Assembly (NCBI GenBank): GCA_029262995.1
Contig: JAJCYH010000011.1
Span: 186,001-250,000 of the forward strand
Direction: 5' to 3'
Length of the DNA stretch: 64,000 nt
DNA from: Saprospiraceae bacterium
GTDB taxonomy: Bacteria; Bacteroidota; Bacteroidia; Chitinophagales; Saprospiraceae
Both the position numbers and the translations under genes were made by a program. Under the pieces are notes generated by a model. It was not told where the DNA came from. It saw only the letters and a program-made list of their open reading frames with translations, and did no database searches. This document shows, one piece after another, positions 16,433 through 24,394 of the stretch. The number at the start of each line of letters is the position of its first letter. Position 1 is the first letter of the stretch.

Positions 16433-19291
16433 ATGAAAAAATTGCACAAAAACTTATGGATTCTATTGTTTGTTTTAACAAATATTGGATTCACATATTC
16501 ACAATCAGGAACCATCAGGGGTAATCTCATTGATGGCAATAATGGAGAGACAATTCCATTTGCTAATATCCTCATTGCTGAAACAGGAAACGGTGTTTCA
16601 ACGGACCTCGATGGAAAATTTTCTATTGATTTACCTGTAGGTGTTTATATTTTAAAAGCAAGTTATATTGGATATGCTGATTTATCTGTTTCGGAAATTG
16701 AGGTAATTGATGGTCAAGTTACATTGGTTAATCTTAGGCTTAAAGAGGAAAGTGAAGTATTAGATGAAATTGTTGTTTCTGCCAAAGCCATAAGAACAAC
16801 AGAAGCAGCTTTGATGACAATCCAGAAAAAATCACCTGGACTATTGGATGGTATTTCAACACAGTCTATTAAAAGAAACGGAGATAGTGATGTTGGGTCC
16901 GCAATAAAAAGAGTGACTGGAGTATCTGTGGTAGGTGGCAAACATGTTGTCGTTAGAGGGTTGGGCGATAGATATTCAAAGACAATTTTAAATGGTTTAG
17001 ATGTTCCTGGATTGGACCCTGATAGAAACTCAGTTCAATTGGATATTTTCCCAACAAATCTGGTTGATAATATAATAGTTTATAAATCCTTTACACCTAA
17101 CCTTCCCGGAGACTTTACCGGTGGTATGGTTAATATTGAAACCAAAGATTTTCCTGAATCAGAAACATTTAATATTTCCATCAGTGCAGGGTATAATCCC
17201 AATATGAATCTAAATAATGATTATATCACCTACCAAGGTGGTGGAACAGATTGGTTGGGTTTTGATGATGGGACAAGAGGTAACCCCTTAAATATAAAGC
17301 AGGAAATACCAGAACGTACCGAAAATAAAACATTATTAACAGGGTTAACAAGATCTTTCAATCCAGTGATGGGTACAATGCGTGAGAAGAGCGGGATAAA
17401 TTCAGCAATGTCCATGTCCTATGGAAATCAAATCAATACCTCTAAGTTTGATCTGGGCTATACCTTATCCGCTAATTATAAAAATGAATCGGAGTACTAC
17501 GAGAACGCAGAATTTGGTGTTTATTTCAAAGATCAAAACGATAATTCAGTTTTTGAATTGCCAAATGACAGATCTGATAAAGGACAGTTAGGATTCAACA
17601 ATGTATTGTGGTCTACTATGGCAGGCGTATCATTAAAAACCCAACAGCATAAATTAAGCTTAAGTGCATTACATAGTCAGAATGGAGAGACAAGGGCTGC
17701 GTTTATTAATAGTGTGAGAAAAGAATTTGGACAAGCTATTGTTGAGAAACATAACTTGGAATACACCGAAAGAAGTGTTACAAATCTTATGTTAAAAGGG
17801 AATCATAATTTTAGGAATGATGGATTCCAGGTGGACTGGAAGTTATCTCCAACTGTCTCTCTAATGGATGAACCCGATATAAGATTAACAGCTTATGAAA
17901 TAAATCCTGATTCTGGTGTTTTTGAACTTAATCCTTCAACTGCGGGATTACCAACAAGAACTTACAGAAGTTTGGATGAAAAAAATTATGCAGGTAGGAT
18001 AGATTTTACTAAGAAATTGGAAACAGAAAGTGGAACCAAACATAAATTAAAATTTGGATTTTCAAGTGTTTATAAGGACAGAGAATTTACGATCTATGAT
18101 TATAATTTTGCGCTTCACAAGAGAGGTACTTTTCCTTTGACAGGAGATCCTAATGAACTTTTTCTAGAAGAAAATCTATGGACACCTGAAGAGGATCGTG
18201 GATTATTTGTTGATGGTGCATTTGAGCCTTCTAAATCATATGAAGCAAGACAATCCATTCATGCAACATATTTAATGAATGAAACAGTGTTCAAAGGAGG
18301 ATTTAAAGCGATATATGGATTGAGAGTGGAGAAAGCCGATAATTGGTATTCAGGAAGAAAGCAAATTGTTAACAATCCTGAAACTGACTTATATGATGAT
18401 AGAAAAGTTCTTGACGAATTAAGTTTTTTGCCTTCATTGAGTCTTGTTTTACCTGTGATTGATGAGGATGAAAAAACGATGAATTTAAGATTTTCTGCTT
18501 CACGTACTTTGGCAAGACCAACATTTAAAGAAAAGTCTATTGCTCAGATAGTTGATAGAATTTCAGGCAGAACATTTATTGGGAATATTGACCTTTTGCA
18601 AACCAATGTAATCAACTTAGATATAAGGTGGGAGTATTTTATGAATGGAGGAGAAATGATTTCAGCCAGCACTTTCTATAAGTCATTTGATAACCCAATT
18701 GAAATGACATCCTATGATGCAACATCACCTAATAGTTTTACACCTAGAAACGTTGGTGACGCCAATCTAATAGGAATAGAGTTTGAGTGGAGAAAAAACT
18801 TGGAATTTCTGGGTAAAGCATTTTCACCTTTTAGTTTTAATGCTAACACTACATTTGTTTATTCAAGTGTAAAAATGACAGAAAACGAATATGAAGGAAG
18901 ACTATTAACGGCACGAGAAGGAGAAGTGATTAAGAATTCGAGACAAATGGTAGGTCAATCACCATATGTGATTAACGCAGGACTTACATACTTGGATGCA
19001 ATTGATGGACTAGAAGCCAATGTCTCTTATAATGTCCAAGGAGAAAGATTGTCAATTGTTGGGATAGGTAAAGTTCCAGATGTTTTTGAAACACCTTTTC
19101 ATAGTTTAAATCTTAAAGTATCTAAAAAGCTGTTATCAGATCAGAGATTGCAGATTTCATTAAGTGCACAAAACGTCCTTGATTCTAACAAAAGAAAAGT
19201 TTATCAGTCATTTAATGCACAAGATCAATTGTTTGAGAATTTTGCACCACGCCGAAATTTTTCTATAGGTTTATCTTATAGGTTTATATAA
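16433..19291 (+). CDS. TonB-dependent outer membrane receptor
   Basis: 952 residues from the ATG at 16433, preferred because it places the signal peptide (LHKNLWILLFVLTNIGFTYS) at the N-terminus and puts the upstream terminator outside the gene. Order: carboxypeptidase-regulatory-like domain (about 25-100), plug domain (about 110-240, with GSAIKRVTGVSVVGGKHVVV and RGLGDRYSKTILNGLDVPG), then a 22-strand-type barrel ending in an aromatic C-terminal residue region (NFSIGLSYRFI). The plug phrase is shared with receptors that lack a SusD partner. It imports a ligand with energy from TonB-ExbBD. The preceding lipoprotein is the probable surface partner, and the phosphate-uptake genes nearby suggest a phosphorus-related substrate. 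Confidence 0.88.
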   Translation: MKKLHKNLWILLFVLTNIGFTYSQSGTIRGNLIDGNNGETIPFANILIAETGNGVSTDLDGKFSIDLPVGVYILKASYIGYADLSVSEIEVIDGQVTLVNLRLKEESEVLDEIVVSAKAIRTTEAALMTIQKKSPGLLDGISTQSIKRNGDSDVGSAIKRVTGVSVVGGKHVVVRGLGDRYSKTILNGLDVPGLDPDRNSVQLDIFPTNLVDNIIVYKSFTPNLPGDFTGGMVNIETKDFPESETFNISISAGYNPNMNLNNDYITYQGGGTDWLGFDDGTRGNPLNIKQEIPERTENKTLLTGLTRSFNPVMGTMREKSGINSAMSMSYGNQINTSKFDLGYTLSANYKNESEYYENAEFGVYFKDQNDNSVFELPNDRSDKGQLGFNNVLWSTMAGVSLKTQQHKLSLSALHSQNGETRAAFINSVRKEFGQAIVEKHNLEYTERSVTNLMLKGNHNFRNDGFQVDWKLSPTVSLMDEPDIRLTAYEINPDSGVFELNPSTAGLPTRTYRSLDEKNYAGRIDFTKKLETESGTKHKLKFGFSSVYKDREFTIYDYNFALHKRGTFPLTGDPNELFLEENLWTPEEDRGLFVDGAFEPSKSYEARQSIHATYLMNETVFKGGFKAIYGLRVEKADNWYSGRKQIVNNPETDLYDDRKVLDELSFLPSLSLVLPVIDEDEKTMNLRFSASRTLARPTFKEKSIAQIVDRISGRTFIGNIDLLQTNVINLDIRWEYFMNGGEMISASTFYKSFDNPIEMTSYDATSPNSFTPRNVGDANLIGIEFEWRKNLEFLGKAFSPFSFNANTTFVYSSVKMTENEYEGRLLTAREGEVIKNSRQMVGQSPYVINAGLTYLDAIDGLEANVSYNVQGERLSIVGIGKVPDVFETPFHSLNLKVSKKLLSDQRLQISLSAQNVLDSNKRKVYQSFNAQDQLFENFAPRRNFSIGLSYRFI

Positions 19292-19294
19292 AAA

Positions 19295-19320
19295 AAAGTT
19301 TCGCTTTTATGCGAAACTTT
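19295..19320. terminator. Bidirectional terminator hairpin after the TonB receptor
   Basis: A perfect 10-bp stem AAAGTTTCGC / GCGAAACTTT (19295-19304 with 19311-19320) with a TTTTAT loop overlaps the receptor's stop region. Confidence 0.75.
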
Positions 19321-19353
19321 ATAATGCAATTTTTTCCGTAATCGGAGTGTAGT

Positions 19354-19379
19354 GCCCTGACTGAAAAGTCGGGGCTTTT
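19354..19379 (+). terminator. Second, GC-rich terminator hairpin with GAAA tetraloop
   Basis: GCCCTGACT (19354-19362) pairs with AGTCGGGGC (19367-19375) across a GAAA loop and is followed by TTTT. It is a back-up terminator 34 bases after the first, insulating the protease gene downstream. Confidence 0.65.
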
Positions 19380-19451
19380 GCTTAGAATACTACATATTGC
19401 ACCAATTAAATAGAATACGATATGAATGTTACCTAAATATTAACAAGCCAC

Positions 19452-19482
19452 TTGTATTAAAGTTAGTGAGTTCTTATATTTG
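19452..19482 (+). promoter_or_regulatory. Bacteroidota-type promoter of the retropepsin gene
   Basis: TTG at 19452-19454 and TATATTTG at 19475-19482, 20 bases apart, match the TTG-N19/20-TAnnTTTG consensus of the Bacteroidota primary sigma factor. The predicted transcript start is near 19489, leaving a leader of about 27 bases before the ATG at 19516. Confidence 0.7.
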
Positions 19483-19515
19483 AATAGAAGCAATTTAAAT
19501 AATTGCTGAAAATCA

Positions 19516-20403
19516 ATGGTTTATAAGATATTTATAAAGGTTTGTCTCACTATTGTTTTGTTAACATTAAGTTTACATAGCATTAGTGCTTCTAAAGAAT
19601 TTGATTCTTTGAATTCTATTCCTTTTGAAAATGCATCAGGTCTTATATTAGTTTCTGCCAGTATTGAAGGTGTATGTGGCAAATTTATTTTTGATACCGG
19701 GGCAGATCAACTTTTAATAAATAGTGCCATAAGTTTAGAAGCTTGCGATTCTGATTTTTCAACTGTTCAGGGTGAAGTTAAGACTCAAAAAATCAAGATT
19801 TCAAGTTTTAGATTGGGGCAAATTGAGATTGAGAATTTTCAAGCATTTGCTACGGATTTAAGCCAGCTAGAATCCCATGTTGGGTCCAAGATACTAGGAA
19901 TCATCGGTGCTAAGATGCTTGATTCAGAAATTATGCATATTAATAAAAAAGATCGAGTGATAGAGTTTTTACATCGAAAGACTTTAAAGGCACTTTTCTC
20001 TTCACACAATATTCAGATACCGGTAATTTTCGAAAATGATATTCCAATTATTAACTTAAGTTTGGATGGTGATTCCTATCGCTTTATATTGGATACTGGG
20101 GCTTCAATATCTTTTATTGATAAAAAGATTCTAGACAAGAGAAATGATCTATTTATTAAAACAGATAGCTCCTTTGATCTAGTAACGGCATCAGGAGAAC
20201 AATCATCGCATTTCTATTATAAGTGTAATGCTGTGAATATTGGTAATATAATATTCAGTAATGTAGAGGTATCACCATTAGATTTGACGGAAATGCAAGA
20301 GCTCTTTGATGTTGATGTAAGTGGTATTATCTCCTTAGATAGTCTACCTTTCTCTTCCTTGGTTTTGGATTATAAGAATGGACTCCTGTATTGTAGCTAT
20401 TAA
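19516..20403 (+). CDS. Periplasmic two-domain retropepsin-like aspartic protease
   Basis: 295 residues. A signal peptide (about 1-25, ending SISA) is followed by two retropepsin-type half-domains, each with the catalytic triplet: DTGADQ with Asp60 and DTGASIS with Asp about 193. The second motif of each lobe is also visible as IIGAKML and IISLDSLP (hydrophobic-hydrophobic-Gly or Ser). One chain therefore supplies both catalytic aspartates, like pepsin rather than the dimeric viral enzymes. It should cleave proteins in the periplasm or at the surface. It has its own promoter and stands upstream of the ATP-grasp unit, with a 377-base gap, so a functional link is possible but not shown. Confidence 0.82.
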   Translation: MVYKIFIKVCLTIVLLTLSLHSISASKEFDSLNSIPFENASGLILVSASIEGVCGKFIFDTGADQLLINSAISLEACDSDFSTVQGEVKTQKIKISSFRLGQIEIENFQAFATDLSQLESHVGSKILGIIGAKMLDSEIMHINKKDRVIEFLHRKTLKALFSSHNIQIPVIFENDIPIINLSLDGDSYRFILDTGASISFIDKKILDKRNDLFIKTDSSFDLVTASGEQSSHFYYKCNAVNIGNIIFSNVEVSPLDLTEMQELFDVDVSGIISLDSLPFSSLVLDYKNGLLYCSY

Positions 20404-20433
20404 TCTTGAATAAAGATTTTGCTTTTTTCCAAA

Positions 20434-20637
20434 TTAGTCTTTTAATTCCTTTTGTTTACAGTTGTAAACAATCATCATTTTGGGATGGTAAGCTTTAAAT
20501 TTAATCGATTTGGGATCTCTTTCTTTGACTTGTAGATTTCGATTTTCAGAAGTAGATATTGAAACGGAATCATGATGATTATAAGCATCATCAATATGAT
20601 TACTTTTTGCCTGCTCATGTGACTTTATTAATTTCAT
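20434..20637 (-). CDS. Possible small basic peptide gene opposite the ATP-grasp unit
   Basis: A 67-residue reading frame on the minus strand, in the gap between the protease and ATP-grasp genes. It is hydrophilic, rich in Lys, His and Ser (YNHHDSVSISTSENRN), with a single Cys near the C-terminus (VYNCKQKELKD) and no signal peptide. An A-rich stretch precedes the ATG, as is usual for Bacteroidota translation starts. It is divergent from the two ligase genes, a position often taken by peptides that such ligases modify, but none of the known graspetide core motifs is present. It could also be a chance frame; the case rests only on position and open length. Confidence 0.3.
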   Translation of the reverse strand: MKLIKSHEQAKSNHIDDAYNHHDSVSISTSENRNLQVKERDPKSIKFKAYHPKMMIVYNCKQKELKD

Positions 20638-20780
20638 TTTTTAATTATATCTGCAATTTATACCAACAATATAAATTAGAAATATCCTTAACATTAATCT
20701 TATGTTTACATTTAATTCCAGTGGATAATACTAAGTTGGATTAATTTATTTTATAGAATATTCTATAATTGATAAGTATA

Positions 20781-22229
20781 ATGGAAACTAGAGATTTAAT
20801 AAAAACATATAGCCCTGGTTCTTTTAAGAATGAGGACCATTGGTATCCAAAAGCACTTAACGCTACCATTCATCCGATGGTTAATTTTTTCCTTAATCTT
20901 GATAGCGAAAGAATTATAAATCGATATTGCCATTTGAACCCTAAAGTAGATAAACTTAGGTTAAAAGAGATACTCTCTTATCAGTGTAAGCACTTTCTTT
21001 GGGGTGGCGCGGACCTTTTTAACGCCACTTCAGAAGATGGCAAAAGGCAAATGGTAATCATAGAGAATAATTCTTGTCCTTCCGGACAAAAGTCAATGCC
21101 GCTTTTAGATGATAATAAGGAAGATGGAGCTTACAGATTATTAATTGAAAGAACATTTAAGCCATTTATAAAACCTAAGAAAGGACAGGCAAGAATAGAA
21201 GGTGACCTAGCTGTTATTTATGATAAAAACCACATGGAGACTTCAGGTTATGCGGCAATCATTGCTGATGTTATGGACGAAAATGTCCATTTAGTGCCGT
21301 TTTACAATGACTCCGATAATGGTCATATTAAAATTGAAGATGGAATTATCTTTATTATGGTAAACGAAGAGTGGATTCCAATAAGAGCAGCATTTAGATA
21401 TGTGACTCAGCAACCTTGGTCTCGCTTGCCGCTTCATACTAAAACAAAAATATTAAATCCAATTTTGGTCTGTTTGGCTGGGGGTAGGAATAAAATGGTA
21501 GCCGCAAAGGCGTACGACTTTTATAATGCCGAACTCGAAAAATATGGATTAAGAATCAGTATGCCTGAAACGATTTGGGATATTAGCAAAGCAGAAATTC
21601 CACTATGGGTTAACAAATTGGGTGGACATGCTGTGGTTAAAATCCCATACTCTAATGCAGGTCAGGGTGTTTTTACGATCACTAATGAATATGAGTTAGA
21701 GAATTTTATGGCAACGGATTTTCATTATGAGAAATATATTGTGCAAAGCCTTATAGGAAACTACAACTGGAGTTCAAGAAGTAGTTATGGAAAGTTTTAT
21801 CATGTAGGCACAATACCTACAAGTACTGGAGATACCTATGTGGCTGATATTAGAATGATGGTAAGTAGTACAGTAGAAGGGATCAAACCATTATGTATTT
21901 ACTCCAGACGTGCAGAGGAGCCTTTGGTCGATTTTTTGGAAGACGGTAGTGACTCATGGAAAATGTTAGGAACAAATCTTTCTGTTAAGTTGGGTGAAAA
22001 TTCATGGGAATCAGACACTAATCGATTATTGTTAATGGACCGAAGAGATTTTAATAAACTGGGGCTGGGATTAGATGACCTTATTGAAGGATATATCCAA
22101 ACAGTTCTATCAACTATTGCTATAGATAAAATGTGCATAAACCTGTTAAATTCAAAAGGCAAGTTTAGGATGAAACTCTTTAAATCACTTAACAATGACG
22201 AAAGCTTTTTGAATGAAATCTTATTATAA
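20781..22229 (+). CDS. ATP-grasp-fold ligase-like protein of unknown substrate
   Basis: 482 residues from the ATG at 20781; an in-frame TTG lies 12 bases earlier. The N-terminal 230 residues are a pre-ATP-grasp-like region containing ENNSCPSGQKSMPLL. From about 285 the sequence reads as an ATP-grasp domain: a lysine in HAVVKIPYSNAGQGV followed by the glycine-rich loop, EKYIVQSLIG as the adenine-binding edge, and ADIRMMVSS as part of the metal and phosphate site. ATP-grasp enzymes join a carboxylate to an amine or thiol through an acyl phosphate. The gene overlaps the next by 17 bases, so translation is coupled. I do not know a characterised member. Confidence 0.65.
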   Translation: METRDLIKTYSPGSFKNEDHWYPKALNATIHPMVNFFLNLDSERIINRYCHLNPKVDKLRLKEILSYQCKHFLWGGADLFNATSEDGKRQMVIIENNSCPSGQKSMPLLDDNKEDGAYRLLIERTFKPFIKPKKGQARIEGDLAVIYDKNHMETSGYAAIIADVMDENVHLVPFYNDSDNGHIKIEDGIIFIMVNEEWIPIRAAFRYVTQQPWSRLPLHTKTKILNPILVCLAGGRNKMVAAKAYDFYNAELEKYGLRISMPETIWDISKAEIPLWVNKLGGHAVVKIPYSNAGQGVFTITNEYELENFMATDFHYEKYIVQSLIGNYNWSSRSSYGKFYHVGTIPTSTGDTYVADIRMMVSSTVEGIKPLCIYSRRAEEPLVDFLEDGSDSWKMLGTNLSVKLGENSWESDTNRLLLMDRRDFNKLGLGLDDLIEGYIQTVLSTIAIDKMCINLLNSKGKFRMKLFKSLNNDESFLNEILL

Positions 22230-23235
22230 TAAAAAAAAGTATAGAGTTATAGCACTTACTGACCACTCTAGACATACTGATGAGAATTCAATCTATGCCA
22301 TCTTGAGTAAAATGCATTTACATGAAAGAATTGAACGCATTGATGTTGTCAGTAGAGGAGTAAGAGCGAATCAAAAATTCTTTGGAGGCGACATTAATGT
22401 AAGTGTATATGCCAGTAGAATTCAAGGCGAATTTAAGTTCAAAGAGAACCCTGATGATTTTATATCGGAGGAATTGGTTCGGATTGAAGAGTACGACATT
22501 ATTTTGATGAGATTGCCTAGACCTGTTAGTGATGGTTTTTTAATGAGTCTTGATAAATTTTCTCATGATAAATTAATTATTAATAAGCCAAAGGGAATAA
22601 TTGAAAGCAGTAATAAAAAATTCCTTTTAAATTTTCAGGCACTTTGTCCTCCAATAAAATTATGTTACTCCATTGAGGAGATTATGACTTTTTCAGAAAA
22701 ATATGACTTGGTACTCAAACCTTTAAAAGAGTATGGCGGAAAGGGAATACTGCGTTTAAAATCAGGAGTAATTAATGACGGTTTGCAAAATTATGATGCG
22801 GGAGCTTATTTGTTTGAAAAAACACAATTTATTCAGGAAGAAGGTTATTTGGCTATGAAATATTTAACCAATGTAGATAAAGGAGATAAAAGGTTACTTG
22901 TTGTAAATGGTGTTATTCTTGCTTCTTCCTTGAGAATGCCTGCGAAAGAATCATGGATATGTAATGTGGCCCAAGGTGGTTTTGCTGTAAGTTCTGAACC
23001 AGATCCTGAAGAATTGGAGATTGTAGATAAAATAAACCCAAGTCTTCAAGCATTGGGAATTTTGATCTATGGTGTTGACACGCTAATGGGAGATAATAAT
23101 AAGCGTGTATTATCAGAAATAAATACCTTAAGCATTGGTGGATTTAAGGCTGCTGATGAACAAAATCATAAATCTCCTATAGATGTATTGTTAACTCAGA
23201 TAATTGGAAAAGCAGATGAAAGATACAAAAAATGA
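22213..23235 (+). CDS. Glutathione-synthetase-like ATP-grasp ligase
   Basis: 340 residues with the order of motifs seen in prokaryotic GshB: ILMRLPRPVSDG (about 97), LIINKPKGIIESSNKKFL (substrate loop), LVLKPLKEYGGKGILRL (ATP-binding lysine and glycine loop, about 170), KGDKRLLVVNG (about 228) and a late metal site LSEINTLSIGG (about 300). GshB adds glycine to gamma-glutamylcysteine; no gamma-glutamylcysteine ligase (GshA) is adjacent, and the first-position residues differ (RPVSDG instead of PPFD), so another amino-acid or amine acceptor is likely. It starts inside the preceding gene and overlaps the following deacylase gene by up to 20 bases, forming a tightly coupled three-gene unit. Confidence 0.75.
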   Translation: MKSYYNKKKYRVIALTDHSRHTDENSIYAILSKMHLHERIERIDVVSRGVRANQKFFGGDINVSVYASRIQGEFKFKENPDDFISEELVRIEEYDIILMRLPRPVSDGFLMSLDKFSHDKLIINKPKGIIESSNKKFLLNFQALCPPIKLCYSIEEIMTFSEKYDLVLKPLKEYGGKGILRLKSGVINDGLQNYDAGAYLFEKTQFIQEEGYLAMKYLTNVDKGDKRLLVVNGVILASSLRMPAKESWICNVAQGGFAVSSEPDPEELEIVDKINPSLQALGILIYGVDTLMGDNNKRVLSEINTLSIGGFKAADEQNHKSPIDVLLTQIIGKADERYKK

Positions 23236-24187
23236 AACTAAATTTATTACAGATTTTGACCCAGACTCCATACCAAATAAAAGCCTTAGTTATTATTGGT
23301 TACAAATAGTCTCTGATAGTTTCTCCAACCCAATATCAATTCCTGTTATTGTAGCAAAAGGTAAATATAGTGGGCCAATTCTAGGTGTTACTGCTGCTGT
23401 TCATGGAAATGAACTAAATGGAATACCGGTTATTCAGAGACTGTTCGGTGAAATTGATCTCAATGAACTTAAAGGAATGATCGTTGGTGTCCCGGTCGTA
23501 AATGTTCCTTCTTTTATGCTAAGACAAAGACGGTTTACAGATGGGGTAGATATAAACCATATCTTCCCTGGAAAGTCTGATGGCAACGTAAGTCAAGTTT
23601 ATGCTTATAGGTTTATCAATCGGTTGGTTAAGCATTTTGATGTACTATTGGACCTTCATACAGCAAGTTTCGGAAGGATTAATTCCTATTATGTGAGAGC
23701 AGATATGGATCAGGCAGAAACAAGGAAATTAGCTCTTCTTCAAAATGCAGATGTAATCGTGCATAACCCTCCATTGGATGGTACGCTTAGAGGAGCAGCG
23801 GATGCATTAGGTATCCCCTCAATTACGCTTGAAGTAGGCAACCCAAACACATTTCAAAAGACCTTAATTAGAAGTGGTATTGAAGGTATTCATAATGTAC
23901 TTTGTTATTTAGATATGATTCAAGATGAGATTTATTCCGCCAAAAAGATGACCCATATGTGCAGATCATCTTATTGGTTATATACAGACAGAGGAGGTAT
24001 ATTAAATGTGCAAGCCAATTTGTTGGAAGTACTTGAAGAAGGCCATGTACTGGCTAGTCTGCGTGATGTTTTTGGCAATAAAATAAAAGATTTTCTTTCA
24101 CCTGAAAAAGGTGTCGTTATTGGTAAGAGTGTAAATCCAGTGAATCAAACAGGAGGAAGAATTTTGCATTTAGGAATTATTTCCTAG
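23216..24187 (+). CDS. Succinylglutamate desuccinylase/aspartoacylase-family zinc deacylase
   Basis: 323 residues from the ATG at 23216; a TTG at 23204 is also in frame. The M14-like zinc site is visible: His and Glu in VHGNELNGIPV (about 60) and His in LLDLHTASFG (about 145), followed by SITLEVGNP with the general-base Glu (about 207). Family members remove an N-acyl or N-succinyl group or hydrolyse an amide on an amino acid. The tail (about 245-323) is the beta-rich domain that restricts the active site. It overlaps the GshB-like gene, so ligation and hydrolysis activities are encoded together, suggesting build-and-trim processing of an amide-linked metabolite or peptide. Confidence 0.8.
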   Translation: MKDTKNETKFITDFDPDSIPNKSLSYYWLQIVSDSFSNPISIPVIVAKGKYSGPILGVTAAVHGNELNGIPVIQRLFGEIDLNELKGMIVGVPVVNVPSFMLRQRRFTDGVDINHIFPGKSDGNVSQVYAYRFINRLVKHFDVLLDLHTASFGRINSYYVRADMDQAETRKLALLQNADVIVHNPPLDGTLRGAADALGIPSITLEVGNPNTFQKTLIRSGIEGIHNVLCYLDMIQDEIYSAKKMTHMCRSSYWLYTDRGGILNVQANLLEVLEEGHVLASLRDVFGNKIKDFLSPEKGVVIGKSVNPVNQTGGRILHLGIIS

Positions 24188-24316
24188 AATTAGTATTAAT
24201 TAAGAAGGAATATCAACAAAAATTAAACTTGGATAATATTTTGCGTAAAGCAAAGATAAAATATATTTCCTCGTGGAAATTGGGATTTATTTTTATTATT
24301 TAGTTGATATTGTACC

Positions 24317-24347
24317 TTGTAAATATGCATATTTAGATTTTAATTTG
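24317..24347 (+). promoter_or_regulatory. Promoter of the polyamine operon
   Basis: TTG at 24317-24319 and TTAATTTG at 24340-24347 are 20 bases apart; the second box differs by one base from TAnnTTTG. The predicted start is near 24354, giving a leader of about 40 bases before the decarboxylase ATG. It indicates that the polyamine genes have a transcript separate from the ATP-grasp unit. Confidence 0.55.
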
Positions 24348-24394
24348 CAGTGATGAACAATTTTATTCAAATCATTTTTGCTTCGAACTATTAG

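Noticed and set aside
22213-23235. Glutathione synthetase (gshB) as a firm call
   Set aside because: The ATP-grasp motifs match, but there is no gshA neighbour and the substrate-contact segment differs, so glutathione synthesis is not claimed.
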